From Candidatus Nomurabacteria bacterium (GTDB taxonomy: Bacteria > Patescibacteriota > Minisyncoccia > Phycocordibacterales > UBA9973): DNA of 47,127 bases. Made by a program: the position numbers and the translations under genes. Positions 17,621 to 26,437 of this stretch are shown here, piece by piece; the stretch's first letter is position 1, and the number at the start of each line of letters is the position of its first letter. The notes beneath the pieces were generated by a model. It made no database searches. It saw only the letters and a list, made by a program, of their open reading frames with translations, and was not told the origin of the DNA. The stretch covers positions 74,841-121,967 of the forward strand of contig JAHFNT010000003.1 in the NCBI GenBank assembly GCA_023267195.1, written 5' to 3'.

Positions 17621-19480
17621 ATGGACTTTTTTAAAAAATTATTTGGAAAGGAGGGAGAAAAGGACAACGTAGAGGCGCAAGCGTCTACCTTAGCTGTTTT
17701 GCCGGAGGAAATTTATGAGTCTGCTACCCTGGAACTCCAAGACGTGATCGCCCCGTCCGCCTTAAAAATCGGCCCCAAATCAATAAATTTGGGTGAAAAA
17801 ATAGCCCAAACCTTTTTCATCATATCTTACCCGAGATTTTTAAGCGATAATTGGTTTTCTCCCATCATCAATCTGGATAAGGTTTTTGATATTTCAATTT
17901 TTATTCATCCAATAGATACTTCGCTCATGCTCAGACAGTTTCAGAAAAAGGTAGCCGAAGTACAGAGCCAAATAAGCGTACGGGAACAGAAGGGGATGGT
18001 ACGCGACCCGATGCTCGATACCGCTTATCAAGATTTAGAAGGTCTCCGCGACAACCTGATGCAAGCCCAGGAAAAAATGTTTGATGTGGGTATCTATATT
18101 ACCATCTATGCAGACAATGAATTTGACTTGTTTAAAATTGAAAACGAAATTAAATCAATGTTGGAATCTAAGCTCATCTATATCAAGCCGGCGCTTTTCC
18201 AACAAGAGGATGGTTTTAAGAGTGTACTGCCCATAGACACAGATATTTTAAATGTGAACCAAAAATTAAACTCGGAACCTTTATCCAGCGTTTTTCCTTT
18301 CATCTCTTTTGACCTGACTTCTGATAGAGGAATACTCTACGGCATCAATAGGCACAATTCAAGTTTGGTTATCTTTGATAGATTTTCTCTGGAAAATTAT
18401 AATTCAGTAACCTTTGCCAAGTCTGGTTCCGGAAAATCCTATGCGACAAAATTGGAAATTTTAAGGTCGCTGATGTTTGATACCGATGTTATCGTCATCG
18501 ATCCAGAAAGAGAGTATGAATTTCTTTCGGACGCTGTCGGGGGGAGATATTTCAGCATTTCTCTTTCTTCTGATCACCATATCAATCCTTTTGATCTGCC
18601 AATACCGCACGAAGGGGAAACCGCCGAAGATGTGCTACGTTCAAATATAATAAATTTGGTAGGACTTTTTAGGTTGATGTTAGGTGGACTCACCCCCGAA
18701 GAAGATTCTCTAGTAGATAGAGCCATTTCAGAAACTTATGCCATCAAAGACATCACGCCTGAATCTGATTTTTCAAATATTGAACCGCCGCTTCTCTCTG
18801 ATTTTGAAATGGTGCTCTCGGGCATGGATGGTAGCGACTCTATCGTGCAAAGATTAGTGAAATACACGCGAGGCTCTTGGGCGACATTTTTAAATAGGCC
18901 ATCCAATGTCGATATCAACAAAAAGTTCGTGGTATTTTCCGTCCGCGACATGGAAGACGAACTAAAACCAGTCGCCATGTATATCATCATGCATTATATT
19001 TGGAATACGATAAGGAAAAATTTGAAGAAACGCTTGCTCGTGGTGGATGAAGCCTGGTGGATGATGAAATCCGAAGACACCGCCTCGTTTTTATATTCTA
19101 TTGCTAAGCGAGGCAGAAAATATTATTTAGGACTTTCCACCATCACCCAAGACGCAGCCGACTTCATGAAATCCCCATACGGCGTGCCCATAATTACCAA
19201 CTCCTCAATCCAGCTTCTACTAAAACAGTCGCCGACCACTATCGATCTTTTGCAAAAAACTTTCAACCTCACCGACGAAGAAAAATATTTACTTTTGGAG
19301 TCTGGCTTGGGAGAGGGAATATTCTTCGCTGGATTGAAGCATGTCGCCATTAAAATAGTTTCTTCTTACACCGAAGACCAGATTATTACCTCTGACCCAT
19401 CGCAAATACTCTCCAACAGGAAAGCCAAGGAGGAACAAGAAAATGCAAACCTCACCCGACCTTCGGCCACCCTCTCCTGA
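17621..19480 (+). CDS. virB4: VirB4-family conjugation/T4SS ATPase
   Basis: Walker A AKSGSGKSYATKLE, Walker B LLVVDEAWWMM, and GLSTITQDAADF. Confidence 0.92.
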   Translation: MDFFKKLFGKEGEKDNVEAQASTLAVLPEEIYESATLELQDVIAPSALKIGPKSINLGEKIAQTFFIISYPRFLSDNWFSPIINLDKVFDISIFIHPIDTSLMLRQFQKKVAEVQSQISVREQKGMVRDPMLDTAYQDLEGLRDNLMQAQEKMFDVGIYITIYADNEFDLFKIENEIKSMLESKLIYIKPALFQQEDGFKSVLPIDTDILNVNQKLNSEPLSSVFPFISFDLTSDRGILYGINRHNSSLVIFDRFSLENYNSVTFAKSGSGKSYATKLEILRSLMFDTDVIVIDPEREYEFLSDAVGGRYFSISLSSDHHINPFDLPIPHEGETAEDVLRSNIINLVGLFRLMLGGLTPEEDSLVDRAISETYAIKDITPESDFSNIEPPLLSDFEMVLSGMDGSDSIVQRLVKYTRGSWATFLNRPSNVDINKKFVVFSVRDMEDELKPVAMYIIMHYIWNTIRKNLKKRLLVVDEAWWMMKSEDTASFLYSIAKRGRKYYLGLSTITQDAADFMKSPYGVPIITNSSIQLLLKQSPTTIDLLQKTFNLTDEEKYLLLESGLGEGIFFAGLKHVAIKIVSSYTEDQIITSDPSQILSNRKAKEEQENANLTRPSATLS

Positions 19481-19505
19481 CGGGAGAGGGGCTGGGGGTG
19501 AGGTT
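19448..19505. repeat. Palindromic element overlapping the 3' end of virB4
   Basis: AACCTCACCC (19448-19457)/GGGTGAGGTT (19496-19505) and CCCTCTCC (19470-19477)/GGAGAGGG (19483-19490), all perfect. The virB4 TGA stop lies inside it. Confidence 0.85.
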
Positions 19506-19543
19506 AGCTTTAGAAAATAATGTAATTGGGGTATAATTAGATC

Positions 19544-20521
19544 ATGAGGTTTAGATTTTTGTATTTAATAATATTTATTTTTTCTGTAATAATTTTTCCT
19601 TTTAAGGTGAGTGCTGTATCCTCTAGCAGTATTTCAGTCAATGTGGTTCCAGAAAATCCAGCTCCGAATGAAAATGTGACCATTACCTTGAATAGCTATG
19701 GGAGCAACTTGGACAGCGTATTAATATCGTGGATTGTGGATGGGAAAAATGCACTTTCTGGAATTGGAAAAAAGTCTTTTTCTTTTAGAGCTGGGGAGGC
19801 CGGGGAAGCCACCAATGTTACCGCCACAGTATTTTTGCCGGATGGATCAATAGACAAGAGAATATTGATTCGGCCCGCCGTAATGACCCTCCTGTGGCAG
19901 GCAAATGATTCTTATGTCCCACCGTTTTATCGTGGCAAGGCCTTGCCAACGCCAGACAGTGAAATAAAAGTGGTCGCTATGCCAGAAATAAAAAGCGGCG
20001 CAACGCTGGTAGACCCGCGCAACATGACTTATGCCTGGAAGAAAGATTATACCAACAACGTGGACGGCTCGGGTTATGGTAAAAATTCTTTCGTTTACGT
20101 AAATGATTATCTAGAAGATGGAAATAATATCAGCGTGGTGGTCTCCACTGTTGACCAAGAACATTCCTCGCAGGCAAGCATAGACATAGGAACGACAGAG
20201 CCGAAGCTGGTGTTCTATAAAAGCTATCCGGACCTGGGAACGCTTTGGGACAGAGCGCTCGAAGATGGCCATATAATCAATGGAGCTGAAATAATAGAGG
20301 CGGCGCCATATTTCATCTCCCCGAAAGACATCCGTATACCGAGTTTGAACTTTGTTTGGTCCATTAACGACTCGCAAATTGCCGTACCGATTTTTAAGAA
20401 AAATATTCTGCCCCTCCAGGCGCAAACTGGAACTTCTGGAACGTCCAAAATTAAACTGGAAATAAATAACATCTACAAAATTTTTGAAACAGCCAATAAA
20501 GAAATCAACGTAAACTTTTAA
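19544..20521 (+). CDS. Secreted Ig-like/beta-rich hypothetical protein of the T4SS cluster
   Basis: Signal peptide, then SISVNVVPENPAPNENVTITLNSYG, typical of an Ig-like fold. TATAAT (19532-19537) lies 6 nt before the ATG. Confidence 0.65.
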   Translation: MRFRFLYLIIFIFSVIIFPFKVSAVSSSSISVNVVPENPAPNENVTITLNSYGSNLDSVLISWIVDGKNALSGIGKKSFSFRAGEAGEATNVTATVFLPDGSIDKRILIRPAVMTLLWQANDSYVPPFYRGKALPTPDSEIKVVAMPEIKSGATLVDPRNMTYAWKKDYTNNVDGSGYGKNSFVYVNDYLEDGNNISVVVSTVDQEHSSQASIDIGTTEPKLVFYKSYPDLGTLWDRALEDGHIINGAEIIEAAPYFISPKDIRIPSLNFVWSINDSQIAVPIFKKNILPLQAQTGTSGTSKIKLEINNIYKIFETANKEINVNF

Positions 20522-20522
20522 G

Positions 20523-21656
20523 ATGAAAAAACTTTTTCCATACATTCTAATACTGATTTCATTAATAGGGTTGTTTAACCCGATCACTCAGACAGAAGCT
20601 CAAAGTCTTTTGGGAACTTGTACGTTTACCGATGGGAGAGAACCACTTTTAAATGTTCCAGCAGAAGAATGTACCTTTATTTTAAATGGTGGGTTTTGGA
20701 CTCAAAACCAAGGAACGGGGGGAGGAGCAACACAAACTACAAACTCAAACAGTTTAGGAACTTGCAGACAAGGCACAGCAGGTGAGCCAATCCAAAACAT
20801 GACAGAAAAGGATTGTAAAGCTCAGGGGGATGGATGGATCTGGATTTCTTATTATTATAATTTAGCCCCACTACCTTGTACTAGCACAGGCCCCAATGAC
20901 ACCTCCTGTGTTAATGGAAAACTTACAACTTTTGACCCTACCCAGCCCAACAACCTAGGCGCGTATCTGAATTTAATGCTAAAACTATTTATTGGTATTT
21001 GCGCGGTTTTGGCAGTCATAATGATTATCATGGGTGGAATCGAGTATATGACGAGCGAGATTGCTAATACTAAAGAAGACGGCAAGAATAGAATTACCAA
21101 CGCAATCTTCGGACTCCTCTTGGCTTTGGGTGCGTATATACTTCTTTTTACCATAAATCCAAATTTGCTGAACACTGAACTAAAAAGTTTGACGACTGTG
21201 ACAGTTAATGTAACTTTAGCTGATGCCATACCAAGCGATACAGGTACCCCACCCGGAATCACTAGTGGATGTAGCTCTGGAATAGTAAAAACTACTATCA
21301 GTATGTTCGCTTGCTCTGATATTCTTAATAACGTTAACGCGATGCTTGCTGCTTCTAAAAGCGCCGGACTTAATATAACCGGTGGAGGGTATAGATCATT
21401 TGAACAGCAAAAACAATTAAGAATAAAGTATTGCAAGGGTGATTATCAAAACCCAAATGCGCCATGTGATCCACCAACAGCACTCCCTGGAATGTCAAAC
21501 CATAATAATGGCAAGGCTTTTGATCTCCAGTGTGATGGAGTCTTTATTCAAACCAGAGACAATAAGTGTTTTGTATGGTTACAAGCAAATGCTGGCAAAT
21601 ATGGTCTTTATAATTTACCATCAGAGCCCTGGCACTGGTCAGTTGATGGAAGATAA
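20523..21656 (+). CDS. VirB2/TrbC pilin-like protein fused to a C-terminal VanY/M15 D-Ala-D-Ala carboxypeptidase domain
   Basis: Signal peptide; two TM helices (LMLKLFIGICAVLAVIMIIMGGIEYMTSE / NAIFGLLLALGAYILLFTINPNLL); C-terminal M15 motifs SNHNNGKAFDL and EPWHW. Confidence 0.75.
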   Translation: MKKLFPYILILISLIGLFNPITQTEAQSLLGTCTFTDGREPLLNVPAEECTFILNGGFWTQNQGTGGGATQTTNSNSLGTCRQGTAGEPIQNMTEKDCKAQGDGWIWISYYYNLAPLPCTSTGPNDTSCVNGKLTTFDPTQPNNLGAYLNLMLKLFIGICAVLAVIMIIMGGIEYMTSEIANTKEDGKNRITNAIFGLLLALGAYILLFTINPNLLNTELKSLTTVTVNVTLADAIPSDTGTPPGITSGCSSGIVKTTISMFACSDILNNVNAMLAASKSAGLNITGGGYRSFEQQKQLRIKYCKGDYQNPNAPCDPPTALPGMSNHNNGKAFDLQCDGVFIQTRDNKCFVWLQANAGKYGLYNLPSEPWHWSVDGR

Positions 21657-21668
21657 TAATTAAATTTT

Positions 21669-23036
21669 ATGTCAAAAAGAAATTTTATACTTTTAACAAT
21701 AGTCTTGATCATCATAGTTGCGGTGGTGTTTGGATTTCTCTATTTTAGAAAAGGCGCGACTCTGCCCGGAGAAGACGGCACTGGCACCAATTTTCTTTCA
21801 CAATTTAATCCTTTTGGTAGTGGCACGAAGACACCCCCTGCTACCACCCCTCCGGCCGACGTTTCTGGATATGAACCAACACCCAAAGCAGAGGTAAAAT
21901 TAAAAAAAGTTTCCAGTATGCCTATTGCCGGATTCACTGTTTATCAAAAGGAGAGATTAAAAGAAATTTCTACTCCGGAGCCGGTAGAATCTACAACACC
22001 AACTTCAGACCCCTCCCTAACCCTCCCCTTAGCAGGGGCGGGGAAAAATTCTAAAACAATTCCAACCCAACCACCGACAGAATTTATGCCAGCCTTGAGA
22101 TATGTCGCTCGTAACAACGGAAATGTTTATCAAACTTTTGCAGACAAGTTGGTAGAAAAGAAATTCTCCAACACCATAATCCCAAAAGTGTATGAAGCTC
22201 TTTTTGGTAGCGGGGGGGAGTCTGTGTTTATGCGATATTTAAAAGCGGATGGCAAAACGATTGAAACTTTCGCTGGGAATTTACCGAAGGAATTATTAGG
22301 GGAAGAACCGACAGGAGATAAAGAAATAAAAGGCTCATTTTTGCCGGAAAATGTCAAAGATATGAGCCTATCTCCAGATGCTTTTAGCTTATTTTATTTA
22401 TTTGAAGCCGAAGACAACATAGTAGGCACAACTTTAGACCTAGCAACCAACAAAAAAACCCAAGTGTTTGATTCAGCTTTTACTGAATGGCTATCGTGGT
22501 GGCCAAACAGCAAAACTATTACTCTCTCTACCAAACCTTCCTCTGGTATCCCGGGATATATGTATACCCTCGATCCTAGCAGTGCAAACAATAAAGGTCT
22601 AACACAAGTCTTGGGCAATATAAACGGACTCACTACTTTGATGAGTCCGGATGGCAAATTTATACTCTATGGTAACGACAACTTATCTCTGAGTGTTTAC
22701 CAGAAAGACACCAAAACTTCAGAACTACTCGGGGTGAGAACTCTACCGGAAAAATGTGTTTGGGGTAAAACAAGCGCGGTTGTTTATTGCGCCGTGCCAA
22801 AATTTATTGAATCAGGTGGCTACCCAGAGAAGTGGTATCAAGGGGAAACATCTTTTTCTGATCAAATTTGGAAGATAGATGTTGCAGATGGAAATGCAAC
22901 TATTCTGGTTGACCCGATAACCATCGAGGGAGGGGAGGAAATAGACGGCATTAAACTAATGGTAGATGATAGTGAAAATTATCTATTTTTTGTAAATAAA
23001 AAGGATTCCTTCCTTTGGGAATTAAAACTAAATTAA
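21669..23036 (+). CDS. Membrane-anchored hypothetical protein, possibly beta-propeller (TolB-like)
   Basis: N-terminal TM helix, Pro-rich linker, then repeating short beta-like stretches (MSLSPDAFSLFYLFEAE; LMSPDGKFILYGND; VDDSENYLFFVNKKD). Confidence 0.6.
   Translation: MSKRNFILLTIVLIIIVAVVFGFLYFRKGATLPGEDGTGTNFLSQFNPFGSGTKTPPATTPPADVSGYEPTPKAEVKLKKVSSMPIAGFTVYQKERLKEISTPEPVESTTPTSDPSLTLPLAGAGKNSKTIPTQPPTEFMPALRYVARNNGNVYQTFADKLVEKKFSNTIIPKVYEALFGSGGESVFMRYLKADGKTIETFAGNLPKELLGEEPTGDKEIKGSFLPENVKDMSLSPDAFSLFYLFEAEDNIVGTTLDLATNKKTQVFDSAFTEWLSWWPNSKTITLSTKPSSGIPGYMYTLDPSSANNKGLTQVLGNINGLTTLMSPDGKFILYGNDNLSLSVYQKDTKTSELLGVRTLPEKCVWGKTSAVVYCAVPKFIESGGYPEKWYQGETSFSDQIWKIDVADGNATILVDPITIEGGEEIDGIKLMVDDSENYLFFVNKKDSFLWELKLN
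22010..22047. repeat. Short GC-rich element in frame in ORF 21669-23036
   Basis: CCCCTCCCTAACCCTCCCCTTAGCAGGGGCGGGGAAAA (CCCCTt...aGGGG, CCCC/GGGG), encoding DPSLTLPLAGAGK. Confidence 0.5.
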
Positions 23037-23040
23037 CAAA

Positions 23041-23523
23041 TTAGATTACGCCGGTATATTTAATTACCACTCGACGTTCACGCCCTAAACCGATGGACTC
23101 GGTTTTTAGATCTTGCGCATCAGATAAAAATTCATGAACTATTCTACGCTCAAAAGCGGACATTGGATCAACCTCTATATTTGATTTAAAGTATCTGGCT
23201 CTCTCTGACATCATGTGAGCGACAGCCCTGATGTTTTCAATGTGTTTTTTCTGAAAACCATTCACATCAACCAAGACACCTAAACCCCTTTCTTCACCAA
23301 CATTCAACTTGGGAAGAAGTTTGGCTTCAATAATTCTATTAACAACGTGGTTTAGCGCATGTAAACCTTCTCCGTCGTGAGAAATAAAAAGATGTGGCTC
23401 ATTTACTTCTAGCGAAACCCAGACATTTTTAGGGCCATCTTCCACCACAGAAACTTCATTCAGTTTTATCATTGTTTTGGCAAACAACTCTTTTATTAAA
23501 TTTTGGATTTCTTCTTTTTTCAT
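23041..23523 (-). CDS. jag: Jag/KhpB-like KH-R3H RNA-binding protein
   Basis: R3H-type C-terminus (MSAFERRIVHEFLSDAQDLKTESIGLGRERRVVIKY). Next to yidC. Confidence 0.85.
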   Translation of the reverse strand: MKKEEIQNLIKELFAKTMIKLNEVSVVEDGPKNVWVSLEVNEPHLFISHDGEGLHALNHVVNRIIEAKLLPKLNVGEERGLGVLVDVNGFQKKHIENIRAVAHMMSERARYFKSNIEVDPMSAFERRIVHEFLSDAQDLKTESIGLGRERRVVIKYTGVI

Positions 23524-23550
23524 CTTTTTCTGTATAAATTTTACAACTTT

Positions 23551-24285
23551 CTATTTTATAACCATTTTGAAATTTTTCTCTCTCTTTACATATAACTGCT
23601 GGGCTACCATAAATAGGTTGCTAGTAATCCAATACAAAGCAACAGCCCCGGAAATACTGTAAGCAATAAAAGCTACTACGAACGGGAAAATATATTTCAT
23701 TTGCATATTCATACTTTTACTAAAACTCTCTGAAAAAGAGAGGGCGGAATTTGACCCACTTGGGGTGAGAACAGGTTTAGGCATAAAATGAGCCTGTAAA
23801 TACTGAGATACGCCAGCCAAAACCGCCAAAACTAAACTTTTTTGAGTTATGTCTAGAATACCCAAGAAAATCATATTGGCATGCTCCGGAGCCTGAATAA
23901 AAGAATAAAGGAACCCGCTTTCAAAGTTTATACCTTTGTAAAAAACATAATATAGCGCAAAAATAATAGGAATTTGGACCAAAACCAAAAGACACCCAGA
24001 GAATGGATTTACATTGTGTTTTTTATAAAGATCAAAAGTAAGGCGTGCTTGTTCTTCTTTGCTTGCTCCGCTTGCTTTAATTTTATTAAGCTCGGGAGTC
24101 AAAATATTCATCTCTGCCTGGCTTTCAATAGATTTTTGAGATAAAGGTAAAAGGATTAGTTTAACTAAGATAGTCAATATTATCACCGCTACGCCCACAT
24201 CCCCACCAGGAATAATTGAAACTAAAAAGGCCAAGGCGTTTATTAATGGATGATATAGAACAATGTTCCAGATATTGCTTAACAT
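23551..24285 (-). CDS. yidC: YidC/Oxa1-family membrane protein insertase
   Basis: GGDVGVAVIILTILVKLILLPLSQKS, NPFSGCLLVLVQIPIIFALYYVF, SMNMQMKYIFPFVVAFIAYSISGAVALYWITSNLFMVAQQ. Confidence 0.93.
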   Translation of the reverse strand: MLSNIWNIVLYHPLINALAFLVSIIPGGDVGVAVIILTILVKLILLPLSQKSIESQAEMNILTPELNKIKASGASKEEQARLTFDLYKKHNVNPFSGCLLVLVQIPIIFALYYVFYKGINFESGFLYSFIQAPEHANMIFLGILDITQKSLVLAVLAGVSQYLQAHFMPKPVLTPSGSNSALSFSESFSKSMNMQMKYIFPFVVAFIAYSISGAVALYWITSNLFMVAQQLYVKREKNFKMVIK

Positions 24286-24315
24286 TACTCCATTCTATAT
24301 GAAAAGAATTAAAAA

Positions 24316-24531
24316 TCAAACGAGAGGATCAATGTGATTCTTTTGCCAAGGATGACACCGCAAGATACGCCCGAGGCCTAAATAGGCACCCCGTAGCGCT
24401 CCGTATTTTAAAATAGCTTGTTTGGTGTATTCCGAGCAGGTCGGATAAAAAACACAGCTTGGTTTTTTTAGAGCAGAAATATTTTTCTGATAAAAATCAA
24501 TTAATTTTACTAAGTATGTTTTTAATTTCAT
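24316..24531 (-). CDS. yidD: YidD membrane protein insertion efficiency factor
   Basis: MKLKTYLVKLIDFYQKNISALKKPSCVFYPTCSEYTKQAILKYGALRG...GRILRCHPW. Start chosen at the internal ATG (24529-24531), overlapping rnpA. Confidence 0.92.
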   Translation of the reverse strand: MKLKTYLVKLIDFYQKNISALKKPSCVFYPTCSEYTKQAILKYGALRGAYLGLGRILRCHPWQKNHIDPLV

Positions 24532-24820
24532 TTTCAAGCATTGAAATATCTTTTGGGTATTTTTTAAAAACAAAAACCCCTAGAGTGCCGAGAGGGAAGT
24601 TTGGAAAATATTTTTTTAACAAAAAATAGCCAAGGCGCCTTAATAAATTCCTTTGCACAGCCAATTTAGCCACATTTTTGGGCACGATAAAAGAGATTTT
24701 TTTTTCTTGGGTGCCAGTATTTAAAAATTTGAAAGTTAAATGCCCGGAATTAATAAATTTCCCTTCCTTAAACACCCTTTCAACAGACTTTTTTTCGGCT
24801 CTGTTTTTTTTGGGAAGCAT
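24497..24820 (-). CDS. rnpA: Ribonuclease P protein component
   Basis: MLPKKNRAEKKSVERVFKEGKF...SFIVPKNVAKLAVQRNLLRRLGYF. Start placed at ATG 24818-24820 rather than the listed TTG 24835. Confidence 0.88.
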   Translation of the reverse strand: MLPKKNRAEKKSVERVFKEGKFINSGHLTFKFLNTGTQEKKISFIVPKNVAKLAVQRNLLRRLGYFLLKKYFPNFPLGTLGVFVFKKYPKDISMLENEIKNILSKIN

Positions 24821-24838
24821 ATATTTAAAAGACAAAAA

Positions 24839-24973
24839 CTAAACGGAGAGTTTGGCGCGCCCCTTCCTCCTTCTTCGCAAAAGTACTTTTTGCCCAGTTT
24901 TTATTCTGGATCTAACTAAAAAACCATGGCTTTTGGCTCTTTTCCTCTTTTTAGGATTGTATGTGAATGACAT
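24839..24973 (-). CDS. rpmH: 50S ribosomal protein L34 (not in the ORF track)
   Basis: Reverse-complement translation: [44 protein letters not shown], with canonical L34 composition and position. Confidence 0.95.
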   Translation of the reverse strand: MSFTYNPKKRKRAKSHGFLVRSRIKTGQKVLLRRRRKGRAKLSV

Positions 24974-25020
24974 AGATAGAGTCTATAATAAAATTAAGGA
25001 TTAGGCAACTAGGTATTTTT

Positions 25021-25040
25021 TTATCCACATCTTATCAACA
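25021..25040. promoter_or_regulatory. DnaA boxes upstream of dnaA
   Basis: TTATCCACA (25021-25029) and TTATCAACA (25032-25040). Confidence 0.75.
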
Positions 25041-25096
25041 TAGTTAATAAGTTTTTAAAGATGCCGCTAAATTTATAAATAGTATAATACTGAACT

Positions 25097-26437
25097 ATGA
25101 ATACAAAACAGCTGTGGAAGAATTGTTTGATGCAGATTGAATCGGGGATATCTAAAGCAAATTTCAGCACGTGGTTTAAAAACACCTCAATTGTAAAGGA
25201 AGAAACTGGGATTGTGTATGTGGGTGTGCCAAATGAATTCGTGCGTGATTGGCTTATAAACAAATATCATAAGCTTATCACCAAAACCATAGCCGATGCT
25301 TATGAAAGCATGCGCGCGGTGGAATATGTCATTACCAAAATAGAAACAGTTAAACCAGACACAATGGTAGCGAGTGAAGCAGTAGAAAAGGAGCTGCCAT
25401 TAAAAGATTTATACATAAATCCGGAGGACAATTTAAACCCGCGTTATCACTTTAATTCTTTCATTGTTGGAACATTCAACGAACTTGCCTACGCTGCTGC
25501 CCAAGCAATCATAGATTCCCCGGGAACAAAATATAACCCATTTTTCATTTATGGAGGCACGGGACTGGGGAAAACCCACTTAATCCAAGCTGTGGGAAAC
25601 GCGGTAAAGGATAAATATCCCAACAAAAAAGTGCATTACATGACTTTGGAAAAATTTGCAACGGATTTTATAAACTCACTCCAAAGCAATAAGGCAAACT
25701 CATTCAAGGAAAAGTACCGCAAATACGATCTTTTAATCATAGATGACATACAGTTTATAGGTAAAATGGAAAAAATTCAGGAAGAACTTTTCCACACCTT
25801 TAATACTTTCCACGAAAACAATAAGCAAATTATTTTTTCTTCAGACAAACATCCAAACTACATTCCAGAACTGGCCGATCGCTTAAAATCTCGTTTTTCT
25901 GCCGGAATGATTGTGGACATATCAGAACCTGAATATGAATCCCGCTTGGCTATTTTAAAAGTAAAATTGCGTGAGTTAAATATTGATCTTGGGGAAGATT
26001 TGATAGAGTATGTGGCAGAAACAGTACAAGGTAACATCCGAGAGCTGGAGGGAAGCCTCAATCTAATTGTATGCCAATATCGTCTCAAAAATAAGCCGTT
26101 GAATCTAGCGGAAGTTAAAAATCTGCTAAAAAACAACATGAAGCCGAAGAAAAACATAGCTATAAAGGATGTTGTGAAAATAGTAAGTGAATATTACAAG
26201 CTGGAGGAAGCTTCAGTTTATGAAAAAACCAGAAAAAAAGAAATTGTCAAAGCGCGCCAGGTGGTAATGTTTTTGCTTAGGGAAGATTTTAATGTTTCTT
26301 ATCCTTTAATAGGGCAAAAACTTGGGGGTAAAGACCATACGACAGTGATACATTCGTGTCTTAAAATAAAAACAGATCTAAAAAACGACCCACAACTTCT
26401 GCAGGAACTAGAACAGATAAGAATTATGTTTAAATAA
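25097..26437 (+). CDS. dnaA: Chromosomal replication initiator DnaA
   Basis: NPRYHFNSFIVG, GGTGLGKTHLIQAVGN, LLIIDDIQFIG, C-terminal GKDHTTVIHSC. TATAAT 8 nt before the ATG. Confidence 0.97.
   Translation: MNTKQLWKNCLMQIESGISKANFSTWFKNTSIVKEETGIVYVGVPNEFVRDWLINKYHKLITKTIADAYESMRAVEYVITKIETVKPDTMVASEAVEKELPLKDLYINPEDNLNPRYHFNSFIVGTFNELAYAAAQAIIDSPGTKYNPFFIYGGTGLGKTHLIQAVGNAVKDKYPNKKVHYMTLEKFATDFINSLQSNKANSFKEKYRKYDLLIIDDIQFIGKMEKIQEELFHTFNTFHENNKQIIFSSDKHPNYIPELADRLKSRFSAGMIVDISEPEYESRLAILKVKLRELNIDLGEDLIEYVAETVQGNIRELEGSLNLIVCQYRLKNKPLNLAEVKNLLKNNMKPKKNIAIKDVVKIVSEYYKLEEASVYEKTRKKEIVKARQVVMFLLREDFNVSYPLIGQKLGGKDHTTVIHSCLKIKTDLKNDPQLLQELEQIRIMFK

Noticed and set aside
23726-23742. CTCTCTGAAAAAGAGAG hairpin in yidC
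   Set aside because: Short, AT-looped, and the YidC loop here does not look longer than usual; not counted with the insert family.
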